NCBI GenBank assembly: GCA_018398805.1
Contig: JAGFBZ010002400.1
Span: 1-64,000 of the forward strand
Source: Hirundichthys speculiger
Lineage: Eukaryota > Chordata > Actinopteri > Beloniformes > Exocoetidae
Direction of reading: 5' to 3'
DNA length: 64,000 nucleotides
A program made the position numbers and the translations under genes. The notes under the pieces are model-generated. The model saw only the letters and a list, made by a program, of their open reading frames with translations, did not search any database and had not been told where the DNA came from. The stretch's first letter is position 1. Each line of letters starts with the position of its first letter. This document shows positions 1-10,141 of this stretch, piece by piece.

Positions 1-55
<55 letters not shown>

Positions 56-59
56 CGAT
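1..59. repeat. GATA microsatellite, unit A border
   Basis: Uninterrupted GATA repeats run from the window edge and so are truncated here. Similar arrays sit at 5522 and 8434, and each marks the start of one of three related TRIM-locus units. Confidence 0.97.
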
Positions 60-961
60 CAGTGGTCTAACTTTGTTGGAGGTACTAAACGCCCCCAGTT
101 TCATATGCTCATTCATCAAACCCTTCTTTACTGAAAATAAAATATGATTATTTTAAAATTCAAGACATAGGTATATGTCTTACTGGTGCACAGAATGAAC
201 CGTGCATTAACATCACTGTGTTCAAAGAACAAAACCAATACAATGCATGAACTGCATAAATGACATACTTTACTTATTATTTATTGTATTTATCATACAT
301 TTTCTGAACCCGCTTTATCTGACCACTTTCTTTTTTTGCTCGACATAGTTAGTATGGATTAAAACAGTGGTGCGCACCAGTTGGCTCTCTGGTGTACGCT
401 GTACCTATGGCTTTCCACATTTTCACTTTAAAAAAATTCGGAAACATACAATGCATTATAAATAACGTTCCAAGAAATGTGTAGCTTGAATAATAAAATT
501 GTGCCTTTTAAAAATAATTTGCATATTCAGTTGCAGTGCCGTTGTACAACTTTGAGTGTGTACTTTGCTCTTATGAGTATGGTATGTGGAATTGCTGGCA
601 GGTTGTAAATGTCTATTCAGTAAATAACAATCGGTAATAAATAAACAATAAGAATAAACATTCTCTGCAATTTAAAGCTAATGAGAGGCGTAGGTAGTTT
701 TAAATTGGTAATCTGGTGGTACTAGAGAACTGACAGTTCTCAGGTGGTACGCAGTATAAAAATTTAGAACCACTGTATTAAATTTAGGAAATCACCTAGA
801 CCATCACGACATCTAAATAAACTACTTAGCGCAACCAAATTCCTATGGCCAACAAGTAACGTGATCACATGTATCCAATATGGCACGCTGGGCTGGTCCT
901 ATGAATACATGAGTCAGGTGCGTGTCTCGACCTCGCGATCCTGAACCAGTTAAGACCACTG
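60..961. mobile_element. hAT-like non-autonomous element, unit A copy (with nested element)
   Basis: The segment begins CAGTGGTCTAACTTTG and ends TTAAGACCACTG, matching the better-kept copy at 8557-9069, whose ends CAGTGGTTTCTTAACC and GGTTAAGAACCACTG are inverted repeats. No transposase is encoded. A second element (365-775) is inserted inside. Relative to the other copy this one has many one- and two-base deletions. Assignment to the hAT superfamily rests on the CAGTGG-type ends. No 8-bp target duplication is visible, perhaps because the left flank is GATA repeat. Confidence 0.7.
365..775. mobile_element. nested MITE present only in unit A
   Basis: About 411 bp with ends CAGTGGT and ACCACTG, sitting inside the unit A element and absent from the equivalent place in the 8557 copy, where the two flanks (ending attaaaa and starting tattaaat) are directly joined. 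No coding capacity. Probably a small hAT-like MITE. Confidence 0.6.
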
Positions 962-1099
962 ATCTACGGATTTATTTATTGTACTTTCTCCACCACTAGA
1001 TGCTCTCGAGCTGGACTAGTGGTGATAGAATGACAGGTTTGACTCCCGTTAAATATCTATTAGTCCTCTCCAATGATTATAAACCAAGTAGCCATTTTA

Positions 1100-1400
1100 T
1101 CGTTCTTATTATTATTATTATTATATTATTGTAAAATGTCAAATAAAATAAAACAAATCATACTTTTGTGATCAAGAATAATTGAACAGAACTATTGTAT
1201 TTAATCTCACTTGGCTACTTACAAAAATAAAAAATATAGATTGTAAATGTCTACAATAAAATAACTATTTTTTGATTATTACATGATTAAAAATATATAA
1301 AAAAAACTGACATACCCACTAAATGTAACACATATCTGAATTTTGTGGAGTTAAATGAAGAAAACAGCTTACTTCCATTCTCATTTTGTTTTTGCATATT
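1100..1400. repeat. TRIM 3'-flank block, unit A copy
   Basis: This block (an ATT/TTA-rich start, then about 250 bp) has copies at 5612-5910 and 9194-9550. In the middle unit it lies downstream of the intact TRIM gene (minus strand), so it marks the 3' flank of the duplicated unit. Confidence 0.75.
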
Positions 1401-1975
1401 TGTCAGGATATATTAGATCAGAATTAGATTATTGTAATTATTCCAAGAGGGAAATTAAAAAATCTCATCAACTCATCAAGAACAATATATATATATAAAA
1501 AGCACAATTAACAAACTGTGTGAATCAGTCAGCTGGGAAGATACAGGACATGACTGAAGTCACCTGATACATTATAAGTGCATCTAGGTGTTTGGTCTGT
1601 ATAAAACAACACATTCATCTCGTATGTCACATGGAACTTGAGCTGTTGCAGTGGGTGGAAAGTACAAGGATTTTTATTAATGACTGAATCCCTCTTGGTA
1701 GATATATGGTCGCTATCCAACTGCCAATAATTCAGTATAGATAACACATGCTCCTTAACAGTTACATGTGCAGGATTCACCACTCTGGTTCACATAAGCC
1801 AGTCCCCCTCTTTTCTTCTTGCTTTAGCATCCTGTCTGACTGTGAGGGTGAATCCAGGTATCTCCTTGATGGAGTCTGAGATGTTTTGATTCAACCAGGT
1901 TTCATTAAACACACTGCACTCACGTCCCTTTCTGACTTCACCAGTATCTCAATTTGATCACTCTCATTAGTTCAA
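1400..1975 (-). mobile_element. LINE fragment with endonuclease-domain remnant (copy A)
   Basis: On the minus strand a segment around 1940-1800 translates to ETWLNQNISDSIKEIPGF followed by a lysine/arginine-rich stretch, and 1783-1529 contains NPAHVTVKEHV and GDFSHVLYLPS. These resemble the apurinic endonuclease domain of fish non-LTR retrotransposons. The endonuclease part is followed almost directly by a 3'-tail-like segment (a TTTCCCTCTTGG-type end near 1445), so the reverse transcriptase is missing. A copy with the same internal structure lies at 9556-10140. Confidence 0.65.
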
Positions 1976-3099
1976 TTCAATTCAATTCAATTCAATTTTA
2001 TTTTTATAGCGTCTGTTAAAACATTAATTGCCTCTCTGCGCTCTACAGAGAACCAGAGCATGATGCCTGAGCAAATATCATTAACTAAAATTATAATATG
2101 AAAAGGATAATGGCAAGTAAAAACCTCCCACGGAGGGAGAAAAAAACCTTTAAACCAAACAGTGGCAAGAAAACTCCACTTTAAGAGGAAGAACCTTGAG
2201 CAGGATTGGCTCTTATGGGGGGACCTTCCTGCTGAAGGCCAGCCGGTAAAGAAAAAAAGAGAGCAGAGACAGGACAGAGAGAGATGTAGGACAGAGAGAG
2301 GAGAGCACACAGTGACTGAATGAAAGACTACATAAACAGAGCAGTAGCAGCATGAGGTGAGAGGTAGAGGACTAGATCCGTCACACCCACCAGCACCCGA
2401 ACACATGACAACAACAGGGGCGGTAAACGCTGGGATGGACAGAGGAGGAACTGCAAGTCACATGAAACTCAGGAAACTCTGGTCTGCAAACATACAGAAA
2501 GAAAAGAGAAAAAAGGGGGGGCAAAACAGCACAACAACTACAGGAAAGAAAATGGAGCACAGTACAGTACAAGATGCTCCTAAAATTTGGATTGAGCTAG
2601 AGGAGGAGGGAGGAGGAAGGGAAGGAAAGGGAGAAGAGCAGTGGAGACGCCGCTCAGCAGATCATGTTTGCGTCCCCCTGCAGCGTAGGCCTACAGCAGC
2701 ATAGCTATGATGAAGCTGTGATTAAGACATGCTACTCTAGTCTGAGCTCCTACAACTATGGCTAACACTATTAGCCCTAACACACTATTGTTTAGACTAA
2801 CTATAGGCTTTACTGAACAGAAATGTTTTCAATTTAGTTTTAAAGATGGAGGTGGTGTCAGCCTCCTGAACCCAAACTGGTAGCTGGTTCCATAATAAAG
2901 GTGCCTGGTAGCAGAAGGCCCGTCCTCCAAATCTTCTTTTGGATATTCAAGGAACAACAAGTAATCCTGCTCTCTGAGAGCAAAGACCTTTGAGAAAAGC
3001 GTAACGTGCTATCAGGTCTTGTAAATAATGAGGAGCTAGGCCATTAAGGGCTTTATATGTGAGAAGCAGAAATTTAAACTCAATTCGAAATTTCGCGGG
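1976..3099 (-). mobile_element. LINE 3' end (copy A), TTCAA-repeat tail
   Basis: Starts with TTCAA repeats, the 3' tail on the minus strand, and is colinear with 10142-11305, which continues into a reverse transcriptase. Here the LINE stops abruptly at about 3099, where TRIM coding sequence begins. The open frames at 1987-2704 lie inside this LINE tail and are not genes. Confidence 0.8.
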
Positions 3100-3340
3100 A
3101 AGGTCTGCCTGCATTGAGGGCGCTGGGGAGCTTCTTGTCCTTTTCTTCTCCCAGAGTTTTCAATGCACTGCAGACAGTATGTGTCCACAAGGAAGAGCCA
3201 CCGGATCCTTGAGAGATCAGGATCGACAAGAGAAAGATTCTTGGTCCAGCTTCAATCGTTTGGGCCCTTTTACTTGTCAGTGGCAGCGACTGAGTACTTT
3301 CACTTTCTCATTAATGAAATAGTCTGAGCGTGATCTAGAG
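3099..3340 (-). pseudogene. TRIM 5' remnant (RING-encoding end), unit A
   Basis: Aligns to the first part of the intact TRIM gene and its leader (8015-8272): the start-codon region, the RING-encoding sequence to about residue 60, and the upstream leader. Numerous one- and two-base deletions destroy the frame. The coding side is cut at 3099-3102, where it fuses to LINE sequence. On the upstream side a 2-kb element (3341-5352) separates it from its own promoter-proximal flank at 5353-5521. It cannot make a TRIM protein. Confidence 0.85.
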
Positions 3341-3671
3341 CAGGCCCGGACGGCCATCGGGAGAACAAGGGGTTTCCTGAAGCCGGCCTGTGATTGGCCT
3401 GCTGGCTTCTCTCTCTCTCTCTTTTTTTCTGCGGTCAGCCGGCGCCGCGGTATCTGACTTTTTTTTTTTCTAAGTCAGAGAGGCAGGCCTGGCCAATCAG
3501 AGGCCACTAGGCCAGTAGCATGTGGGAGGACAGGTGATTGGTTTGTTTTGATTAACACCAGCCCCAACAGTCCGGTCAACCACACGACAGCTGCGGAGGA
3601 AGGGGGGGGGTGACACTGATGCGCAGTCGCGCTGTGTGTTAGCAGAGAAAGAGTCGAGGCTTCGACTAAAC

Positions 3672-3775
3672 CAGTGGTCTTCAACAGGGGGTCCGCGACC
3701 CTAGGGGGCCGTGGAGTACGAAGGGGGTCCTCCAACTTAAAAAAAAAAGGCATTTTAACCTAATAATTTGAGTTT

Positions 3776-3852
<77 letters not shown>

Positions 3853-4185
3853 TACAGGCAGTTCTAAATATAACTGCCTGAGTTAAACGTTCATGTTGGA
3901 AAATCAATAATAAAAATATTGTCTCAGTACCACTAAAAAAAAATAAATAAATAATAATAATAATAATAATAATGTATGCATAAAGTTTTATCAAAACATG
4001 TAGGCTAATAACCAGTCAGGAATTGGTTAATAAGGTGAATAAGAGAATAAATACAGTAAAGTATTATAAGCCAGGCTTAAATGTGAACTTTAAAATAAAG
4101 GGGGGGGGGGGGGATAAGAATTACACAAGCCTGCTCTGTTTTTCTCATCCAGGGGTCCCTGGGCTAAAAAAGGCGAAGACCCCTG
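3672..4185. mobile_element. nested hAT-like MITE
   Basis: Ends are CAGTGGTCTTCAACAGGGGG and, inverted from the right side, CAGGGGTCTTCGCCTTTTTT. The flanking octamers gactaaac and gactacca share five of eight bases, an imperfect target duplication. It contains an AT dinucleotide tract and a poly-G run and encodes nothing. Confidence 0.65.
3791..3846. repeat. AT dinucleotide tract
   Basis: Alternating AT over about 55 bp, preceded by poly-A. Open frames spanning it are artefacts. Confidence 0.95.
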
Positions 4186-5352
4186 GACTACCATGGACCC
4201 AACCGGGTAAAAAAAAAAGAAAAGGCGGTGCCGAGAGGGAGAGACAGAAAAAAAAGAAAGGCGCTGGAGGAGATGCGGCCAAATGCCGTAAATTGACAAT
4301 TTATTCACCCCCAGCCAAGATACCTCTGCAAGTAAGTTATGTAAAAAACAACAACAACAACAAAAAACACTGGTTTTGAGGTCCAGGGACCTGGTTCCTT
4401 GAGGCTGTACACTTTTAACAGTAGCATAGGCCCTGCCATGAAATTAAACAAGCCACTTTTATTGCTGTTATCATTCCATATTGTATAGAATACAAGGGCA
4501 CATAAGTGAGACATAGGCTACACTATCTTACTATATGAAATAGTGTAATGAAAAACATTAAGCATATGTTTGCTATTAAAGGTGGTGATGGTGATGACAT
4601 AAGTCCTGCTGGTACTTCAGGAGAAGCCAGTGCAGAGCATTTGGCAGAAGGTCCGAATCATTTATAGAGCAACAACATGCAAGTTGCGACAAACACCAAC
4701 AGGCACTGCTATTTGACATAAAGGCTTCATTCTATTAAGTACTAGTGCTGTGAATTTTGCTGTTGTTGCGACTGCTGTTATGTATCCCAGCCTATATTAG
4801 AATATTAGTCAATATTATGTGATTTCTATTAGGAACTATACTCTTGGGACTGTATTATACATGCGTCTATCAGTGCGTGAGTTCTGTGAACATGTATTCA
4901 AAGGCTGTCCCCCTCATAGCTGATTAATGTTTGATTTGGACTTGTTGTTTTGTTTATTAGGTTTATATTGTAGGCTACCATAAAAATTATGCCAAAGAGG
5001 CAGTTGACATTCCACATGATATGAGTTTAAGTAACCTTGGCACTGCGTTAAACATTATTCTCTTCTAGTAAGTGTGTTAGTGGATTTTGCTGAGGATGTT
5101 GTGTTCTGTATTTTACCAAGCCCGGCAACAAACACAAAAGTTACTGTATATCCTAACTTAGTTTTACATAGGTCCCATATTTGAACTTCTATTTGGAATG
5201 CAGTTGTGTGTGTGTTGGTGTGTGTGGTTTGTTCGTTGTACATGCGTGCCAATGCTGTAGGGGTGGGCGTGAAGTGCGCGTGTGGGCAAGGCCAGGGTGG
5301 CCTGGTTACATGACTGACTCCTGGCCTGAAAAAGTCTCCCAGTCCGGCCCTG

Positions 5353-5521
5353 TCTACAGGTCATGTGACTGTGCTGTGAATCTGATAGGGCTGGAACAAG
5401 GAAGTGTGTGGACAGGGTTGGAGCTGCTGGGTTTGAGAGCAGGAAGAAGTAGGAGGGGTTATCAGAGAAACACTACGTTTAACCCTTTCAACGACAAAGC
5501 TCATCTTCCATTTCACCACAC
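5353..5521 (-). other. TRIM upstream flank, unit A
   Basis: Nearly identical to 8266-8433, the region directly upstream of the intact TRIM gene, and like it ends at a GATA array. It was originally continuous with the remnant at 3099-3340 before the 2-kb insertion. Confidence 0.85.

Positions 5522-5610
<89 letters not shown>
5522..5610. repeat. GATA microsatellite, unit B border
   Basis: About 22 GATA repeats at the joint between unit A upstream flank and unit B downstream flank. Confidence 0.98.
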
Positions 5611-5611
<1 letters not shown>

Positions 5612-5982
5612 ATAAAATTTATTATTATTATTGTAAAAAAACAAAATAAAATAAAAAAACACTTTTGTGATCAATAAAGAATAATTGAACAGAACTATTG
5701 TATTCAATCTCACTTGGCTACTTACAAAGAAAAAATCTTGATTGTAAAGATGTCTACAAGTAAAATAACTATTTTTAATTATTATTATCATGTTAAAAAT
5801 AATAATGATAAATAACTGACTACTTCCACCTAAACATGACCTCATATCTGAATTTTGTGGACCTGCATGAAGAAACTGCTTTAGTTTTTATTCTCATGTT
5901 GTTTTTGCACATTTGTCAGAACATATCAGTGTGATCCTGAAAAAGGAGGAAATAAAGAAATGTATTCATAAATGAAACTCAC

Positions 5983-5988
5983 TTTATT
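5983..5988 (-). terminator. candidate poly(A) signal for the TRIM gene
   Basis: TTTATT on the plus strand, AATAAA on the coding strand, about 540 bp downstream of the TRIM stop codon and just before the shared 3'-flank block. Plausible by position only. Confidence 0.4.
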
Positions 5989-6529
5989 TGCATATTATTC
6001 TTCTTGATCAATCTTGTTCAATTATTTCATTTTTACATCTGATCTCAAAACGTCACTAATCTAGGAACTAAACATTGCGAAGGAAAATAATTCATCACCG
6101 TGATGATTCTGGTGTCTTAACTCACATCTCTACATCTGTCCAGGTTTCAACAATTGCACAACAGATCATGTTTGTGGAGTCTGTATTTTCTTCCTTTCTT
6201 TTACATTTCTGTCTGTAAAACAAACAAATGTATGAAAAGGCAAAAAAATAAAGATTGACTTTTAGGTTTTAAAGAAAGCTCTGATGATTTCTCTGATTTT
6301 CAATAATCGTACATCAATATACAAATGCATTAATACAAACATTCAACAATCTTTTGTAGCACAAAGAAGACTAATCTGAGCCAGTAAAGAGCTTCATCAC
6401 ATACCAGCATATTGAACATTTATTGAAAAGACAGCGTCCTGCTCAGAGTCACTGTTTGATTGACACATTGATCTGTGAGCAGTGGAGAAGCAGCTCAACA
6501 ATAAACTCAGCAACAAACAGACTGTTTGT

Positions 6530-8198
6530 CTATTTGAGTTTACAAATCTCTGCAGTGCCTCCATATAACCAGAGAAGACGTAGTCCAACATGAAGCGGCT
6601 GTGTGAACGTGGTCTGGACTCTGTGGAGAAGAGTCATAGTCTCAGAGACACTGTAGAAAGCCAGAATACCTGCACTGTGATCCAAGTACACTCCCACTCT
6701 GGAGGACTGAGAATCAGAGACACGAGCGTGGAGACCGTTGTGGCAAAAGTGATTCCTCTTATTATTACAAAATAAAGCCCAAGATGTGTTATTACATCCA
6801 AATTCACTTGCTCCTTTGTTGATATCCTTGTATGTGGCTGCTACAAGACCTCTTTTTCCTCCCCACTTCACCTCCCAGTAACAACATCCAGTCAGACTCT
6901 CTTTACTCAGGATCTGAAACGCTACAGAGGATCTCTCTGGATGATCAGGGTAACACTGACTTTGTGCCATCAATGTTACTTTTCTGCTCTCCTCTGATAA
7001 TGCCAGCCATGAATGTGCTGTGTTTAGATCCAGTGTGATCTCACGTGAATATTCCAGGAAGTCAGCTATGGTTTTTGGCTCTCGTGAATGTGACAGTAAA
7101 ACATCTGCTCTGGTCACTCTCAGTGAGACGTCAGTCCATTTCTTACTCAGAATGTCCTGTAGTTCATCTCTGGTCTCCAACACAGCTGCTTTCACATCCT
7201 CAAAGTACTGCAGAGTTCTCACATCAGCGCTGAAACAATGTGTGGGCTCACTGAGTTGTGACAGTGAGGGATAGCTGCGTAGAAACTGGTTGTGATCTTC
7301 TGTGTGGGATAGCTGCTCCAGCTCGGTGTCTCTCCTCTTCAGGTCAGCAGTCTCCTGCTCCAGCTTCTCCTGAAGTTCTTTGACCCGCCTCACTTCAGTT
7401 TTCTGTTGGGATCTGACCTTTTGCCTCACATCAGAGCTTCTCTTCTGGATGAGACGGACCAGTTCATTGAACATCTTCTCGCTGTCCTCCACTGTTTCAT
7501 CAGCAGAGCGATTGATGTTCTCCACCTCCTGTGTGAGCAGCTTCAGCTCTTTCTCTTGGTCCTGAATTCTCTCCTGGAGTTTTTGTCGAGTTACCTCAAG
7601 CTCCTTCTGTTTCTTGCTCCTCTCTGCTGTAACTGAAACGATGTCATGGCTTTTATGTTCATCCACGGTGCAGACATAACAGATGCTCTGTTGATCAGTG
7701 CGGCAGAACATCTTCATCACCTCATTGTGATGAGAGCAGAAGTTCTCATGTAAAGTCTTGGAGGGCTCCACCAGGTGATGCTTCTTCAACTGAGCCACGT
7801 CATAATGAGGCTGGAGGTGTTTCTCACAGTAGGAGACCATACACATCAAGCAGGATTTTACAGCTTTTAGTTTTCTTGTGGCACAAACATCACAGGTCAC
7901 ATCGTCAGGTCCAGCATAGGAGCGATCAGCAGGAGCAGCCTGGAGTCCAGTCTTCTTCAGCTGCTCCACCAAAACCGCTAACATGATATTTTTCACCAGG
8001 ACAGGCCTCGGTGTGAAGGTCTGCCTGCATTGAGGGCAGCTGGGGAGCTTCTTGTCCTTTTCTTCTTCCCACACGTTTTCAATGCACTGCAGACAGTAAC
8101 TGTGTCCACAAGGAAGAGCCACCGGATCCTTGAGCAGATCCAGGCAGATCGAACAAGAGAAAGATTCTTGGTCCAGCTCAACTCCTTTCTGGGCCATT
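6530..8198 (-). CDS. TRIM-family E3 ubiquitin ligase (RING, two B-boxes, coiled coil, PRY-SPRY)
   Basis: Intact single-exon frame of 555 aa, using the ATG at 8198 (MAQKGVELDQ). The frame extends 12 codons further upstream without an ATG. RING C3HC4 residues are Cys15, Cys18, Cys30, His32, Cys35, Cys38, Cys54 and Cys57. B-box 1 covers about 102-143, B-box 2 about 154-190, a glutamate/lysine-rich coiled coil about 190-300, and a PRY-SPRY (B30.2) domain about 365-555 ending AEICKLK. This is the layout of the fish finTRIM/TRIM16/TRIM25-like expansions, E3 ligases that commonly act in antiviral signalling and restriction; the target of this one is unknown. A damaged second copy lies at 3099-3340, so the gene sits in a tandem array. 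The exact subfamily is not resolved. A CDS without introns may reflect its lineage or an old retrocopy. Confidence 0.93.
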
Positions 8199-8265
8199 TT
8201 ACTTGTCAGTGGCAGCGACTGAGTGAGTTTCACTTTCTCATTAATGAAACTAGTCTGAGCTGTGA

Positions 8266-8433
8266 TCTACAGGTCATGTGACTGTGCTGTGAATCTGATA
8301 GGGCTGGAACAAGGAAGTGTGTGGACAGGGTGGAGCTGCTGGGTTTGAGAGCAGGAAGAAGTAGGAGGGGTTATCAGAGAAACACTACGTTTAACCCTTT
8401 CAACGACAAAGCTCATCTTCCATTTCACCACTC
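8266..8433 (-). promoter_or_regulatory. TRIM promoter-proximal flank, unit B
   Basis: A conserved 168-bp block upstream of the intact TRIM gene, almost unchanged in unit A (5353-5521). Conservation between otherwise diverged units may be selective or just recent duplication. No clear TATA box or interferon-response element was found by eye. Confidence 0.45.
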
Positions 8434-8556
<123 letters not shown>

Positions 8557-9069
8557 CAGTGGTTTCTTAACCTTGTTGGAGATACTGAACTCTACCAGTT
8601 TCAGATGCACATTCACCAAACCCTTCTCTATTGAAAAATAAAATCATCTTTTTTAAATTTAAGACTTGGGTATACTGTATGTCTTACTGGTGCACAAAAT
8701 GAACCGTGCATTAATACCACTGTGTTCAAAGAACAAAACCAATATAATGCATGAACTGCATGAATTACATACCTTACTTATTATTTATTATAATTATCAT
8801 TCATTTTCTGAACCCGCTTTATCTGACCACTTTCTTTTTTGCACAACATAGTTAGTATGGATTAAAATATTAAATATATCACATGATGAACCATCACGAC
8901 AGTCATAAATCAACTACTGAGCGCAACCAAATTCTCTGATTGACCAAGCAATGTAACGTGATCACCTGTAGCCAGTGATGGCCAAGCTGGGCGTGTCCTC
9001 ATGAATCATATGAGTCAGGTGCGTGTCTTGACCTCCGCTGATCCCCTGAACTCAGGTTAAGAACCACTG
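8557..9069. mobile_element. hAT-like non-autonomous element, unit C copy
   Basis: 513 bp with inverted ends CAGTGGTTTCTTAACC and GGTTAAGAACCACTG. No transposase. The equivalent position in unit B lacks it, whereas unit A has it, so units A and C are closer to each other in this part. Confidence 0.75.
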
Positions 9070-9193
9070 ATTCTACGGATTTTATTTTAGCTGTACTTTT
9101 CTCCACCACTAGATGGCTCTCTGAGACTGGACTAGTGGTGATAGAAGGACAGGTTTCTGACTCCCAGTTAAATTAATCTATTAGTCCTCTCCA

Positions 9194-9265
<72 letters not shown>
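9194..9265. repeat. ATT trinucleotide tract
   Basis: About 24 ATT repeats at the start of the shared 3'-flank block. The same place holds only a few repeats in units A (about 1108) and B (about 5618). Confidence 0.97.
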
Positions 9266-9269
9266 GTAA

Positions 9270-9550
9270 AAATGTCAAATAAAATAAAACAAATCATACT
9301 TTTGTGATCAAAGAATAATTGGACAGAACTATTGTATTTAATCTCACTTGGCTACTTACAATGAAAAAATCTAGATTGTAAACATGTCTACAAGTAAAAT
9401 AACTATTTTTTGATTATTAGCATGATTAAAAATAATAAAAAAAAACTGACAAGTACTCCAACCTAAATGTGAACACATATCTGAATTTTGTGGAGTTAAA
9501 TGAAGAAAACAGCTTTAATTTTCCATTCTCATTTTGTTTTTGCATATTTG
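9270..9550. repeat. TRIM 3'-flank block, unit C copy
   Basis: Colinear with 1130-1400 and 5632-5910. No TRIM exon follows; the unit continues into LINE sequence. Confidence 0.75.
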
Positions 9551-9555
9551 TCAGG

Positions 9556-10140
9556 ATATATTAGATCAGATTAGATTATTGTACTTTATTCCCCAAGAGG
9601 GAAATTAAAAAATCTCATCAGCTCATCAATAACACAATATATATATATAAAGCACAATTAACAAACTGTGTGAATCCAGTCAGCTGGGAAGATACAGTGA
9701 CATGACTGAAGTCACCTGATACCATTATAAGTGCATCTAGGTGTTTGGTCTGTATCCTAACAACACATTCATCTCGTATGTCACATGGAACTTAAGCTGT
9801 TGCAGTGGGTGGAAAGTAAACAGGTATTTTTATTAAATGACTGAATTCTCTTGGTAGATAATATGGTCGCTATCCAAATGCCAATAATTCAGTATCTAGA
9901 TAACACATCTGCTCCTTAACAGTTACATGTGCAGGATTTCACCACCTCTGGTTCACAAATAAAGCCAGTCCCCCTCTTTTCTTCTTAGCTTTAGCATCTC
10001 TGTCTGACTGTATAAGGGGGAGTCCAGGTAGATCCTTGATGGAGTCTGACATGTTTTGATTCAACCAGGTTTCAGTTAAACACACTGCACTCACAGTCCA
10101 CTTTCTGACTCTTCACCAGTATATCAAGTTCATCACTCTT
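9556..10140 (-). mobile_element. LINE fragment with endonuclease-domain remnant (copy C)
   Basis: Colinear with 1400-1975 and carrying the same internal loss of reverse transcriptase, so the deletion predates the unit duplication. The minus-strand tail near 9605-9566 has the TTTCCCTCTTGG-type end common in fish LINEs. Confidence 0.65.
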
Positions 10141-10141
10141 G

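Larger units (their letters stand above)
3341..5352. mobile_element. about 2-kb DNA element inserted in the TRIM leader
   Basis: The left end reads CAGGCCCGGAC and the right end, read inverted, CAGGGCCGGACT, forming terminal inverted repeats. The flanks tctagag (3334-3340) and tctacagg (5353-5360) correspond to the single uninterrupted tctacagg at 8266-8273, an approximate 8-bp target duplication. There is no transposase-like frame; a second MITE and an AT tract are nested inside. Probably a non-autonomous hAT-type element. From 4200 to 5340 I recognise nothing else. Confidence 0.65.

Noticed and set aside
1987..2704. Two overlapping frames of 115-139 aa
   Set aside because: They lie in the 3' UTR of a LINE that is repeated at 10142; neither matches a protein family.
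5513..5845. Minus-strand frame rich in SIYL repeats (also at 8425 and 50669)
   Set aside because: Translation of GATA microsatellites.
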